Shown here: one piece after another, positions 12,001-24,000 of the stretch
Layout: every line of letters begins with the position of its first letter
How positions within the stretch are numbered: the stretch's first letter is position 1
NCBI GenBank assembly: GCA_036897485.1
Contig: JAYMTF010001043.1
Location: 1-26,929 of the forward strand
DNA: 26,929 nucleotides
Direction of reading: 5' to 3'
Source: Pelargonium nanum
Lineage: Eukaryota > Streptophyta > Magnoliopsida > Geraniales > Geraniaceae
The notes under the pieces: model-generated
Databases searched by the model: none
What the model saw: only the letters and a program-made list of their open reading frames with translations
What the model was told of the DNA's origin: nothing
Made by a program: the position numbers and the translations under genes

Positions 12001-15000
12001 CCTAAACGATTCATAGTCACTGCTGAATCTCCCATGGGTTAGAATCGGGAGAGAATCACCTGATCCAGTTGATATTTCCCGATTAGTTTAAGATCTAATG
12101 CGGGGGTTTGAGGTGGAGGGTGAGGATGAGAAAGTATCCTATCACAATTAGGGTGTATCTACGGTTGCCTTTAGATCCTTTCCTTTTGGCCTTAGTAATT
12201 GATGATATTGTCTTGACAAGATGAGGTCCTGTGTGTCTGCATTTTGTGGATGATATTGTCTCGAAGATAGTAATTTAGTGTTATTTGTGAGTTAGATAGA
12301 TGGATAGAAGCTTTAGAAACCTAGAGATTTGGGATGATTAGAACCAAGACAAATTATGTATATTGTAAATTTGTTTAGAATAATAGGGTTAGTGAAAGTT
12401 CAACTACGCTGTAGAGTAAGGAAGTTACTAAAAATGGTCAGAGCAGATATCATTGTAGGACATAAGCATTATAGTTAATGTAGGATGGTTAAAATAGATG
12501 AATGCTCGACGGATCCTTCATGACAAAAGAGTTACTCTATATTGAGGGCTTTACAATTCAACTACGAATCCTGTTGTCTTATGATGTTGAATTTTGGGCT
12601 AAACAAGGTTAATATTATAAGATGGGATAGCGGGGATGAGAATGCAGAAAAAATGGATGGTTGTATGACAATACTAGGAAGAATAAAATTATGAGTGAAG
12701 CTATTCTAGCTAAAATAAGGGCTCCGATTGAAGATAAAATACGGAAACTACCTAAAGTTGTTTGGCATGTCTAACATTAGGAGGTTATGACCTCATTCAG
12801 ATGCATGTGTTAATTCAATTTGGAGAAACTAAAAGACTAGGGAATGATAATGTAAGCCTTGATAGAGGCATAACACTTGATAGGATGGAGTAGGGAAGGA
12901 GACTACAATTAGGGGATTCCAAGAGTTTTGCAGAAGGATTCATGTATAGGACACCAATCTAGTTTGACAAAAGGTTTGATTGTTGTTGTTGTTGAGTGCA
13001 TCTGAGAAGATTTTATATATGTAGTGTTGTGTATTCATGGAAGTTTAGAATCTAACGTGTAATTGTTGTGAACATGGCTTGCATGCAAATATCCCTCTGC
13101 TCATACTATTATTCTTTGAACCAAATATCAAATCTACCTCTTTCTTGAATTATTTTAATGACATCTAGTGGATGTTTTGTTATTCTTCAGGAAGTGTTTA
13201 ATTACAAGATCGCAGCTCGTCCAGAAAGACGTCGCCAGTTTGAAAAAGAGCTCACTGCTCAAATGGAGGTTGCTCTTAATATTTTGACTGCATGTCTGAA
13301 CATTATTGAACTTAAAGAGCAGGTGATACCTTTTCTTCTCCTTTTTTAGTTATATCAATTCGGATTTTAGTCGCATTAATTTGCATCATGTAGTTACTGT
13401 AAATTATCCTCTCCTTAGCTTATAGACTTAATAAGCATGCATGAGCAATATATTTTGGAGTGGAGGTGAAACTGTGTTTTGATGTAAACGTTATTATTTT
13501 TTTAGATTTTACCTCAGTGAAATTGTAATTCACTTTGCTCTATATTGATTCTATTATTTTTTTATACTATTATGGTTGAAGAAATATGAAATAGTATGCT
13601 AATTGATGTAATTTGATAGAAGGGAGAAACCCTTTGTATAGAGAATTCCAAGAGTTGATTTAAAACTCAAGTAGGAAGTAGGCTAAGATTAAGCCTTGGG
13701 TTTGTGGAACACCATAAATAATGAGTAAAAACTGTCTAGAAAATATACATTGAAAACCTGATGGTAAGGACATCTAGACTTGCCTTTTGAAGTTTGATGT
13801 CGTTGCAGAGATGACCGACCGGAGGCCTCTAACTCCCATAGTGTGGATTTTATGAGAACTCCAAAAAATAGATGACTTAGATTGAATAAACTCCAAGCCA
13901 AATGCTAACATCAAGAATACCAAGAAGACACAACAAGTTTGGTTTTTCTCAATGTGAAAAGATGCCTGCATTTTTTTGCCTTAGAGAATAAAGTTATACT
14001 AGAAGTGTTGGAAAGAGATTCGACAACTTTTAGTAGCAAAATGCTATTGAGAGACATTCAAGAAGGCTTAGATGCTATGTAGGAAAATGAAATACTATGA
14101 TATATTGATGTAATTTTACAGTAGTTGAGAAGCCATTTATGTAGGGCATTACAGGAATTGGCTGAAACTCAAATTGAAAGAAAACTAGGTTAAGGCTTCA
14201 TCTATGAAGCAAATTAAAGTTTTCTAATTGAGGCATACATCAACAAATCCCATATATTATAGGATTCTAGATAATCTCAGCAATGATGCAGTGTTTCAAA
14301 AAGCTCAAAGTGCACTTGAGGGCAAAGGTCCTCCTAGGCTTAAGGTGCGAAGTGCAGCGCGAGGCGCGGGCTTCATCGAAGAGAAGCGCACTTAGAAAAA
14401 TACTAGAAATCATGAATTTAATATATTCTCTTTAAATATTCATATTAGTTAAACTAAAGTATCCTAAAATGGCACCAACAATTATTATCTAATATCATTG
14501 AAAAAATGGAAGATTATATTTCCAACTCTATTGACCAGAAAACAAAACAAGTTAAAATGAAAATCATAAAATATTACCGCTTTAATAACTCTATTGTTTG
14601 GGAAAAAAGAATATAAATTTAGTAGTCACAATGATGATCATCATGAAGAGAGGTAAAATCATCTTGTGAATCACGAGAGAAATGTTGATGGCTTGAAGCT
14701 TTGTGTGTAACTGTGCGTGCGGTCTCTTTTGCATTCAAACTTGCTGTTTATTTTATGTTTATGTTCAAACTTTATGAAGCCATACAAGTTAGAAGTTGAA
14801 AGGTTTAGGAAATTTGTTTTTTGAGTTTTTATTCCCTAAAACAGGGTACATGATAATCTATAATGACCCTTAACTAAAAAGCCTCAAAAGCGTGGGCTTA
14901 TTGGAGCTTCATTGAAGCCGCTGGGCTTTTTACAAAGCGAAGGTCAAAACCGGGGCTTCGTTCGTAGGCGTGCTTGAAGCACGCTTTTTAATACACTGCA

Positions 15001-18000
15001 ATGATGTGCATTTTGAATTCAAAATGCCTCTTATATTTATTTTGAGTTCGTCATTTACAATTTAAGATTTTTTCTGGTGAATGATGACTTAGAAATTTCA
15101 GTTCTTTGGAGTGGAAATAGAGAACATATACCAAACTCTTTAGTTTAACGTGTAAACTGAAATATGATATGGACGTATGATTTGTCATTTGAAAAAAAGG
15201 ACATGATATGCGATTCACATGTCTTAATCTCTTACATTACATGATAATACATGATTCAGTGACGAACACGTGTCCTGACTCCTGAGCATGTCTTAAGCAA
15301 TTGTGTTTGACACGCAAATCCCGTAGGATTCTTCACTTTCTCCTTAAAGGTGACTAGGTGCTTCATATATGCTGTAATATTTTGAATCTCATAATTGATT
15401 GGGCTCATTGATGTATGCCTTCATTATAATAGTTTAATTAGCTTCGCACATTAAACCTTAACCTAAAACTATAATTTCCTATTTGAGTTTAATTCAGTTC
15501 TTGTAATGTCTCATATGAAGGGCCTCTCTTTTACTATCAAGTTATAAGCATGTAGCATACTGTTTCTTATATTTTCATGGTAATAGAGCCTTCTTGCTCT
15601 TGAAGGGCTCTCCAGTCTCCGTAGTTTTCTTTCCTAGGGCAACGATTTCTGGATCTCTTTTCAAAGTTTTTATTATTTTTGTTTTAGTTTTTTGTGGGGC
15701 ACAATATGAAGAATAAATCCTTAATCTTTTGTGCCTTCTTGGAGTTGTAGCTGTTAACATCTCGTTTGGCGTATGTTCAATTTATATTATACCATATGAT
15801 TTTTGGACTTATTCTTAGAATCCAACTACATAATGGTGGTTGTGGTTGGAAGGCTCGAATTGATCATCTCGTGTGATGTTGTCAATAAACTTAAGTACAC
15901 ACGCTCGATGTGCTTCTCGTTGGATTTGCCATAGTCACTATCTTCTTTCATTTGTATTATCTTGGCAGCTTTTGCGCCACATTTTAAGTGGGTGACACCA
16001 TGTGTTTGAGGGAGGATGTTGAAATATCTAGAATCTCATGATATATCTGATTTGTTGATGTATGTCTTAACTAGAATGGCTTAATTCTTAATTCGCTCTA
16101 TAGACTAAGACTTAACATAGGCCTTCTGCTAATTAGTTTGAGTCAACTCCTGTAATGCCCTATAAAAAGGGCTTCTCTTCCACTATCAAATTACATCAAT
16201 ATAGTTTATAAGTTATGAAATGGGAAGTTTGAGTCAACACCTGTAAATGCCCTATATAAAGGGCTTCTCTTCTACTATCAAATTACATCAATATAGTTTA
16301 TAAGTTATGAAATGGGAAATTAAACATAAGATGATTTGTATACAAAGAAATGTGATGGATCCCTATCTTGTTAGTGAGGGATTCATGGGATGGTGGTTCT
16401 ATTATTCATTGTGCTCACTTCTGTTTTTTTTTTTTTTTTTCCATTGGAGGTTCCATTTATTTGGACATCTTAGAAGAATAATATTGTACAAGTGACTGAT
16501 GAGTCTAATTTTTACTGAACTTTCATGATAATTTTTCTCCTGAATCTACGATGTTTTTTTATTGGGAATGGTAAATGTTCTGTGTTCCACTGTGAATTTA
16601 ATCACAGAAAAGAATAAATAATGAAAAGAATAAATCCAACTGCAGAACCACTCAATGGTTAAATAAATCCCACATTTGAGGCTTCTCAGAAACTTGTTAT
16701 TTCCAAAATTCTGAACAAGTTTAGTAACACTGATATGCTTTTTACCTGCCTAAACATAAGGTTAACCCCTCTCGTTGCTGATAGTGAATGATAGCTGGTA
16801 CATACGAACTGTAACATACACTAAATATTTTGTCAGTTATGTTCTTTCATTATTGGGGTGTTTGGGCCTCCTAGTCCATGGTCAATAGTGGATAGTATGG
16901 CTCTCTTTTTTTTTGAAAAAAATTATAATGAAATGCAAATGTCTTAGATGCTACAAGGTTATGGTGGATGCTATGCTGTTAGGTATGTCATTGACACATT
17001 TAAATGAAGTAGGTTGTTCCTTGTGCATGCTGCAGTTGAAAGTGCATATTTAATTTTAGAAGTTCAATATGAAACTGATGATATCGTTTATAAAGAAGTC
17101 CATGTTGGTTATCATGTGGTACTTGCTCATTTAGTGTAGAGTTTGTCTGTATCAGTTGAACCTTTGTGCTTTGTAATGGACAATTTGGATTTGAAATTGC
17201 TTTCCTTCTATACTTCTTGAAGTCTTGTCCCCATGCTGTGTCAATCATTATTAATTTTGCAATCCTGTCTTTAATTATGACAAATACTTAAGCATTTCCT
17301 TAAAAAGTTAAAATTTGTCTTCCAGGTTCTCGAGGCATTTGCATCATGGCTTCGGTTGAAGCACAGGTACTCATCTCATCTTCCTTGTGTTCTCTGGTAA
17401 TAAGGATGCAAAAGAGATGTGAGATTATTGACAAGTAGGAAATTTGTTGATGTCAATAAAGTAGGCATTGTCTTCAAATAAATTTGTTTTGATGTCTAGT
17501 TAAAAAGAGGTGTTGTGACTGATGCTTAGAATTGTAGTTTAAGTTGATTACACGTGAAGAATTTCCAGCAACTAAAATTGTTTTGGTGGAATAAAGAGTT
17601 TTTAGGTGAAGTCGGGAGCTAAAGTTGTTTAGCTGTTTATAAGCTTTTTGAATAATAGGTGAATATGTGTATCGTGTGTACTTTTAAGTAAATGAACGTG
17701 CGCCCTTTATGTGTATGTGATGTAGGACAATAGATAGAAAAGATAAATCAAGAAGAATGAAAAAAGAAATTAGGAAAAGGAAGAAGTTAGAAGGGAGGAT
17801 CAAGGAAGTAAGAAGAAAAGATGAGGGCAGTAGTTACCATCAAAATCTAATTCCACACTAAGCATAAACAACTATTTATATAAAACACAACCAACTCCTA
17901 ATAAAATCTTATCCTAAAACAGTTATGTAACTGCAACAAAATAATAAAGAAAACAAATACTAAATAATATTGGTTGGCCCTTCTTCAGTGTGTGTTGGTA

Positions 18001-21000
18001 TGTTGTTTGTCATACTATGTGTGACTGGACCAGCTTACAGATAAATGAATGTTGAACTTAGTACATTTCATCTTTTAAAAAGTTAAAAGTATGTTAACTT
18101 GGTGAGTTTTAAACTTTCAATGTTCTAACATTTAAAAATTAGAACTTACAAGAATAAGTGCTTGGCTGCTTGTTGATTTTATGTGCTTTGTTTCTTGCTA
18201 ATTAATTTAAAACCTTTGTGATCTTAATAATTTTGATCTTATGTTGGGGAAAAGGGATAATGACAGAAACTCATTTAACTTTTTGGAACTGCTGTTTGTT
18301 TCAGCATACCAGGGTCTGTGCTTGCTTCTCATCCTTTGGTCCTTACAGCTCTCTCAAGCTTGAACTCTGAACTACTTTCTGAGGCATCTGTAAATGGTAT
18401 TACTATCATAACTAGCTAATGCTTCTAAGAGAGCTTTTTTTTCTTCCTATTATGCTGGTTTCTTGAACATAGATATTAAAGTTGTAACTATCACTCTACT
18501 CATTATTATACTTTCTATTTGTGATCACAGTCATCACACTGTTGCATTGTTCCCGTTTTGAACTGTATTAATTTCTGACATACTATACATTTACATTTTC
18601 TCTGTAAAAGGCACATCTTCAAAATGTTAGTTAATTTTTTTTGTAGATATTTGACATCAATGTTGGAGTGCATTGTTCAGTTTTGCATTTGCTAGCCCCC
18701 TTTGTATTTTGAAAGTATAATCAATGAGAAGTGGTAAAATTCTGTCTCATTACTTTGGCTTGATTTGGGTGCATGTCCCACATGAAAATCTGAGATTGTT
18801 GTTTATCAAAATCATCTCTAATCTCAAAAATACTTTTGATGATTGGGAAATATGGTAGAGATCCTCCTGCTTGCAATTATATAATTATTGTGCGATTAGC
18901 TCCATTCTGCGTAAGCATGAATGTTTTCTGTCCTGTACATGTTAAGAATAATTGCTTTTTACAAGGCTTCCTTGGCTTTTCTCTCACTTTTTTTCCCCTA
19001 TTCTTTATTCCTTGTTGCAGTTATTTCGGAATTGATACATTACTCGGCAGCGGCAGACTCTGGTGGTGTTCCTGTACAGATGCCTTTAATTGAAGTGATT
19101 GTGCCACAGGTTTTGAGTCTGAAGGCACAACTTAGAGATCCTTGTAAGGTATTTCATCAATAAGTTTTAACTAGAAGCTATGTTGGCCACTGTTGCTATT
19201 GCATGAATAAAATTTGCATGTGGAGTAGTCCTTCCAGAGTGGTGCAGTTTGCCATATCAAATAATTTGCAATACTAATTATGTTTTATTTGGTACATCGT
19301 ATAAGATGTATTTTACCCGCCATTTTTGTATCATTTCAAGAATATGGGTATATTTTGAGCCGATGCATCAGCACTGGAATATTTAACATTTTGACACACA
19401 CTCACACACACACACTCACACATTTCTTTTTAGCGGTATTAAAATTGCCAATACATTTATTCTTGTTTTGCCATCAAATCCTTTTCTTAAATTCAGATTG
19501 AAGGTGTTATGTTATTGAAACATGTGTTCCGTTGTAAATCCACTTTTGCTCTCAGGATGAAGAAGATGTCAAAGCCATTGCTCGCTTGTTTGCTGACTTG
19601 GGTGATTCATATGTTGAACTTATTGCAACTGGTATGTATCTGTTTAATGACTGCAAATATTCACTTTGGTATATTGCATTGTTTTTGCATCTTTTGGCAA
19701 GTTATTCTGATGTACTGTTAAGTTTTGATATCTTTAGCTATGAAGCACAGGTACAAGTACTAGTACAATCATTTTTATTTTATAAATATGAGTTAAATAT
19801 TTTTGCACCCCTAGACTAATAAAAATTATAAACTTTAGTCTCGGACTTTTCAAATGTTTTGAACCCATGCACAAGCAAAGAATGCAATTTACACTGGAAA
19901 TTGGTCAATGATAGTTATGAATCCCAACAATTTTTTTGCCCTTCATCTCATTTCCCTTGAAATTTTCAAATGAATGCCATCCTAGTAAAAAAATTCATAT
20001 TATTTTCTAATATCCGATTCAAGTTGTTTTTTGTGTTGATTCATATTACTTTTTATTTAGAGGAATGTAGTGGTTGCTTCAATTTTTGTAGAACATAAAT
20101 TTATGGGGCTACTCGAGCAATTTCCTGACCTGTTTTTATTTTATTTTTTTTATATATATATATCTAATAAAATTGAAAAAAAAAAATCATTACATGGTAC
20201 TTTGAAGAATGTGAGTTTTTTTTTTTTTTTGATATCATGTAGGTTATGAGTGGAATGTTGTGATGAATCATAAGTGTGTAGGCAGTGCAGTTTCTATTAA
20301 ATCACAATTTTACGTTATGCAACACCATTTTGTTGAGAAGTGGTAACACAAGAGGGTTTATGAAGCGTGCCTTCATAACTCATAAATTTACTATGTGGGG
20401 TAGAAAAATATTCCTTTGCACTATCACTACGCAATATATGTATACCAACATTGCATTGAGTTCTAATTTCAGCACAAAATTCATGAAAAAATAGAATTTA
20501 ACTCAGAATATTGTTTCATTGAGAACAACCAAGTGCATTGAGAATAATCGTCTACAGATGTGACAAAATAACGAAATCCTAAGGTTGATGTGACATGAAT
20601 GAGACCTCAAACATCAGTATGAGCCGACTCAAAAGTAGATGATGTTAGATTATTAGGGCATTTCGGAAAAGAAGCGCGAGTGTGCTTACCTAATTGGCAT
20701 CACTTGCACACTAAAGATGATGGATTTGAAAGACTCGTAACCAAGCGACGTAGCTTGTTGAGACTAGGATGCCCAAGGTGATTGTGAATGGTGATTGGTG
20801 ATTATGTAGAAGTGCACACATTCGACGAAGAAGACAAGGTAAAATGATATAACCCTTGTGACTCACGTCTTACACCGATCATTTATCTTGTGTCTCAGTC
20901 CTGCACAGTGACAAAGTCATCAACAAAGGTAACGAAACATTTAAATGCTCGTGTTTATTTACTTATAGAAACACAATTGAAAGGACATTAAGGGATGTAA

Positions 21001-24000
21001 GGGATAGAGTCTAAAGATATTTAAGGGAGAGGTCTCGCATTACCGATGCCTTTATCAAATGTCTTGGATGTATTAGCAAGAGTTACGCTTGGAAGGGTGT
21101 GGAATTATTGAAATGGGAAAAAAGATTTTTGTTACCAGAGATGTGGTCCGAAGCACCATAATCAAGAATCCAAGTCTCAAGTGTATGAGTTTGAGCTACG
21201 GAAGCAAAATTGAACCTGTCTTGACTGAAAAATCAACCTTTGAATTTGAAAAAAAAAATATAGGTGCAAAGTCCAACAGTAAAAAATACTCGGAAAAAAA
21301 TGTCACCGGTGCATAATAACAAAGTGGCAGTGGGTGGTGGAGAGCTGCGGTGTTTGAGCATATCCAACGAGGGTCTCTTGGATTCTAGACAATCGTCAAT
21401 TTATGATGAAGGGTCTGACGATTGTGATATGAATAGAAGACGAAAAATAGCAAAACGAGTGCGCTGGTGTTACCTTTGTTTTGGTATGACTCCAGGAAGG
21501 TGCTTGTTGTAGTGTTGCTGGAAAGGTCATCGAAAAATCGCCAAAGTGAACACGGCAGAAAGATGCCAGAATGAAGACACAACATAAAAATGAAGCTCAC
21601 CTTAGGCTTTTGAGTTAGGCTAGACAAGGAAAGGTAATCAGCCTATAAATAATTTTAATCTACAACATCCCTAACACTATTTAATCAAATATTGCTTGCT
21701 AATGTGAACAGATCTTGACAGTATCCAAGGCCAACCTGTACTTGTGCTTCATAGATCTTTAGATGTAATCCTTAAGCTAACGTTGAAGTATTGAACTTTA
21801 ATACTTTGATATTTTCTTCAGTGCGAAACGATTAATTCATTTCCTTTTATCTATGCTAAAGGTACTGGTGAATCAATGACGATTGTTCATGCACTATTGG
21901 AGGTTACATCCCACCCTGAATATGATATTGCTTCGATGACTTTTAACTTTTGGCACAATCTTCAGGTTGACTTGACCAAAGGGTAAATTTTTCTAGAGTT
22001 CCTATAGTTTTATGGGTTATGCAGAAAATAAAGTCTTGGATATAATGATTTTAAATTTCAGGAATGCTTATCGTTCATTTGGTGACAAAGAATCTATTGA
22101 AGCTGAGAGGAATAGGAGGTTGCAAGTTTTCTCTTCATCATATGAATCACTTGTTTCCCTGGTACGTTGGAAATATGAAGATGATACATTCTAGTTTCAA
22201 ACAGTCATACATTCAGGGTTATCTACGTAATTTCAAAAATTGGTACATAGAAAATTAGAATATTTCCCAGCCTTCTCAATAATGTTGTTATGCTTGTATT
22301 ACCTTGAAAAAGTTTATGTAATATCCAATTTTATTTTACCTTTATTGAGATTAGATTGTGTAGTTTGGAGAGAATTCATCACATTTCCATCATTTATTCT
22401 GTATGGTTTCATCCCATGTGTTTAGTTTCTTATCTAGAAATGCTCTTGTTTATTGTTGTATTGAATAAGTTTTGTTTAAATTCTTATTTAAGTGTATCCT
22501 TTATTGTTTGTAAAAGGAAAAATATTGTTGACAGATTTCTCTCTCGGATTAAAATTGATGGAAGAGACAGCTTTGTGAAATGCGCATTACTATGTTGCTT
22601 GGTGATTTTCTATATCTTCAACAACTTTCAGATATGGTTATTCTTCTCAGGTTATCTTCCGGGTTCAATATCCTCAAGATTATCAGGACCTTTCATACGA
22701 GGACCTCAAAGATTTTAAGCACACCAGATATGGTAATGATTTGATATTCCATAGAGCAAGTCATGTTAACTAGCCTATTTAATCATAAATATAAACTGGG
22801 ATTTCTATTACTCTTAGTCATCTCTATACAAATGTGGGAGCCTCACGCACTGGGCCGCACTTATATCTGTAGAAATCATACATAGCAACTTTTAGTTAAG
22901 TATTTACAGCGAGAAGGAGCCTATTTCAAACATTTGTTGATGTAACTATAAATTCAGGTATCCTGCAATTGTTGGGGACAGATGAAGCATCTTACTAACT
23001 TCTTAAACTCTCAATTCAAAATGTTAATAATGAGTTAATTACCCAATATTATTGATATCTTTCTTCCTTAGATGTGTGAGTGTGGAAACAAAACTCAGGA
23101 GAGCAAAATTTACTGAATAACAAGTTTAGCAGCTGATAAGGTGGAAAGCGCTTGTGTTTATGACATGAGAACCTTTCCTGTGATTATAAAATGGCCAGTC
23201 ACTGAGTGGCCATTGTATAGAGCTCATCACTGAGTGGTTTTGTTTGGAATGTCTAGTTATATTGCAATTACAAGCAATTACAAGCATACAAAATCTTTAA
23301 TAATTTAAAGTTACCTGGGTTTCATGAGAAAAATGCTTCTGGGTGTTCTATTTCCAGTGGCTTGTTTTGGTTCTAGTCAAACCAGTATTTACTTTTATTG
23401 TCTGGCTTACTAATTTGAGTTAATCGTGTGGCTTTGAGAAAAATGTCCCATGAGGGATCTCTATTCTTCCCTCAGTAATTGTGTCGACTTTTTCTGTATG
23501 TTGCTATTTAATTATGTATTGTACTTGCTCCCATGATATGAATCTTATGACTGTACGTGTATGCACACTTTCACTGGAATATTTACAACTTCTAACTCTA
23601 TAATGTAATTTCTGATGCTTTTAGCTGTTGCGGATGTCCTAAGTGATGCAGCCTCAGTGTTAGGTGGTGAAAGAACACTTAAAATACTTTACATGAAACT
23701 TCTAGAGGTTTGGATCTCTTCTTTTGTACTGGAGAAATGTTTATGTATTTCTGATTTTTTGTTTAAGTACTCCTATTGTTAGAAATGGCTAGATGTTATA
23801 AGTGAATATGGAAATTCTCTGCTGAGTCTTTCGTTGATTCATACTCCAGATTTTGTTGTTTGTGCTGATTTACAAGACGTAGGATTCATTTTCAAAATGT
23901 TTTAGTTTGTATCTCTTATAATCAAAATGGTGGAAATCCCACTTCTATGTTTAATGTTTTCCCCCATCTATTGCATGCTCTATTACCCAATTGCAATTTC

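Larger units (their letters stand above)
11712..13190 (+). other. Intron 5 (1.5 kb)
   Basis: Phase-0 intron between Glu153 and Glu154. It holds an (AAT)n/(ATT)n palindrome near the donor and a LINE 3' remnant (about 12133-12996). The stretch 11940-12110 has scattered GATTC/GAATC motifs (CCGATTC, AATCGGGAG) suggestive of an old repeat I cannot name. Confidence 0.85.
3055..13322 (+). other. MOS14: MOS14 exons 1-6: importin-beta N-terminal region, residues 1-197
   Basis: Exons 1-6 encode residues 1-41, 42-67, 68-88, 89-104, 105-153 and 154-197. They cover the importin-beta N-terminal region and the start of the Xpo1-like helical region, where family members bind RanGTP. Landmarks are DDAVRMQADRWLQDFQ (exon 1), LIFCSQTLRSKVQRDIEELP (exons 2-3), KFHKGPPKVRTQ (exon 4), VPTEDWGDGGIVNWLRDE (exon 5) and RPERRRQFEKEL (exon 6). 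Every exon in this block is a multiple of three (123, 78, 63, 48, 147, 132 nt) and all six following introns are phase 0, so loss of any of exons 2-6 would keep the frame. The block is stretched over more than 10 kb by transposon-laden introns 1, 3 and 5. Confidence 0.92.
13323..17325 (+). other. Intron 6 (4.0 kb)
   Basis: Phase-0 intron between Gln197 and Val198. It contains a diverged direct-repeat pair (13587-14182), a hAT MITE (14289-14998) and a short LTR element (15373-16318). The stretch 16319-17325 has a run of about 18 T near 16423-16440 and nothing else recognised. Confidence 0.85.
17326..22161 (+). other. MOS14: MOS14 exons 7-12: central HEAT-repeat region, residues 198-383
   Basis: Six exons (41, 92, 128, 76, 121 and 100 nt) encode the middle of the solenoid. 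Codons are split across several junctions: AG|C (Ser211) between exons 7 and 8, G|TT (Val242) between 8 and 9, G|GT (Gly310) between 10 and 11, and GG|G (Gly350) between 11 and 12. Landmarks are VLEAFASWLRLKH, SELIHYSAAADSGGVPVQM, ARLFADLGDSYVELIATG, ASMTFNFWHNLQ and ERNRRLQVF. These match the plant transportin-SR pattern closely. The split codons all rebuild conserved residues, which is the main support for the exact exon edges. Intron 10 within this block carries an antisense Copia fragment. Confidence 0.92.

Noticed and set aside
17720..17990. Antisense solo LTR in intron 7
   Set aside because: There is a TATA-like box and a pyrimidine-rich run on the minus strand, but no defined ends, partner repeat or target duplication, so it was not listed as an element.
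21089..21512. Plus-strand open frames within intron 10
   Set aside because: They are shadows of the minus-strand Copia protease and gag-flanking sequence.
22356..22718. 120-codon plus-strand open frame
   Set aside because: It runs through intron 12 and out of frame across exon 13; the MOS14 frame explains exon 13.
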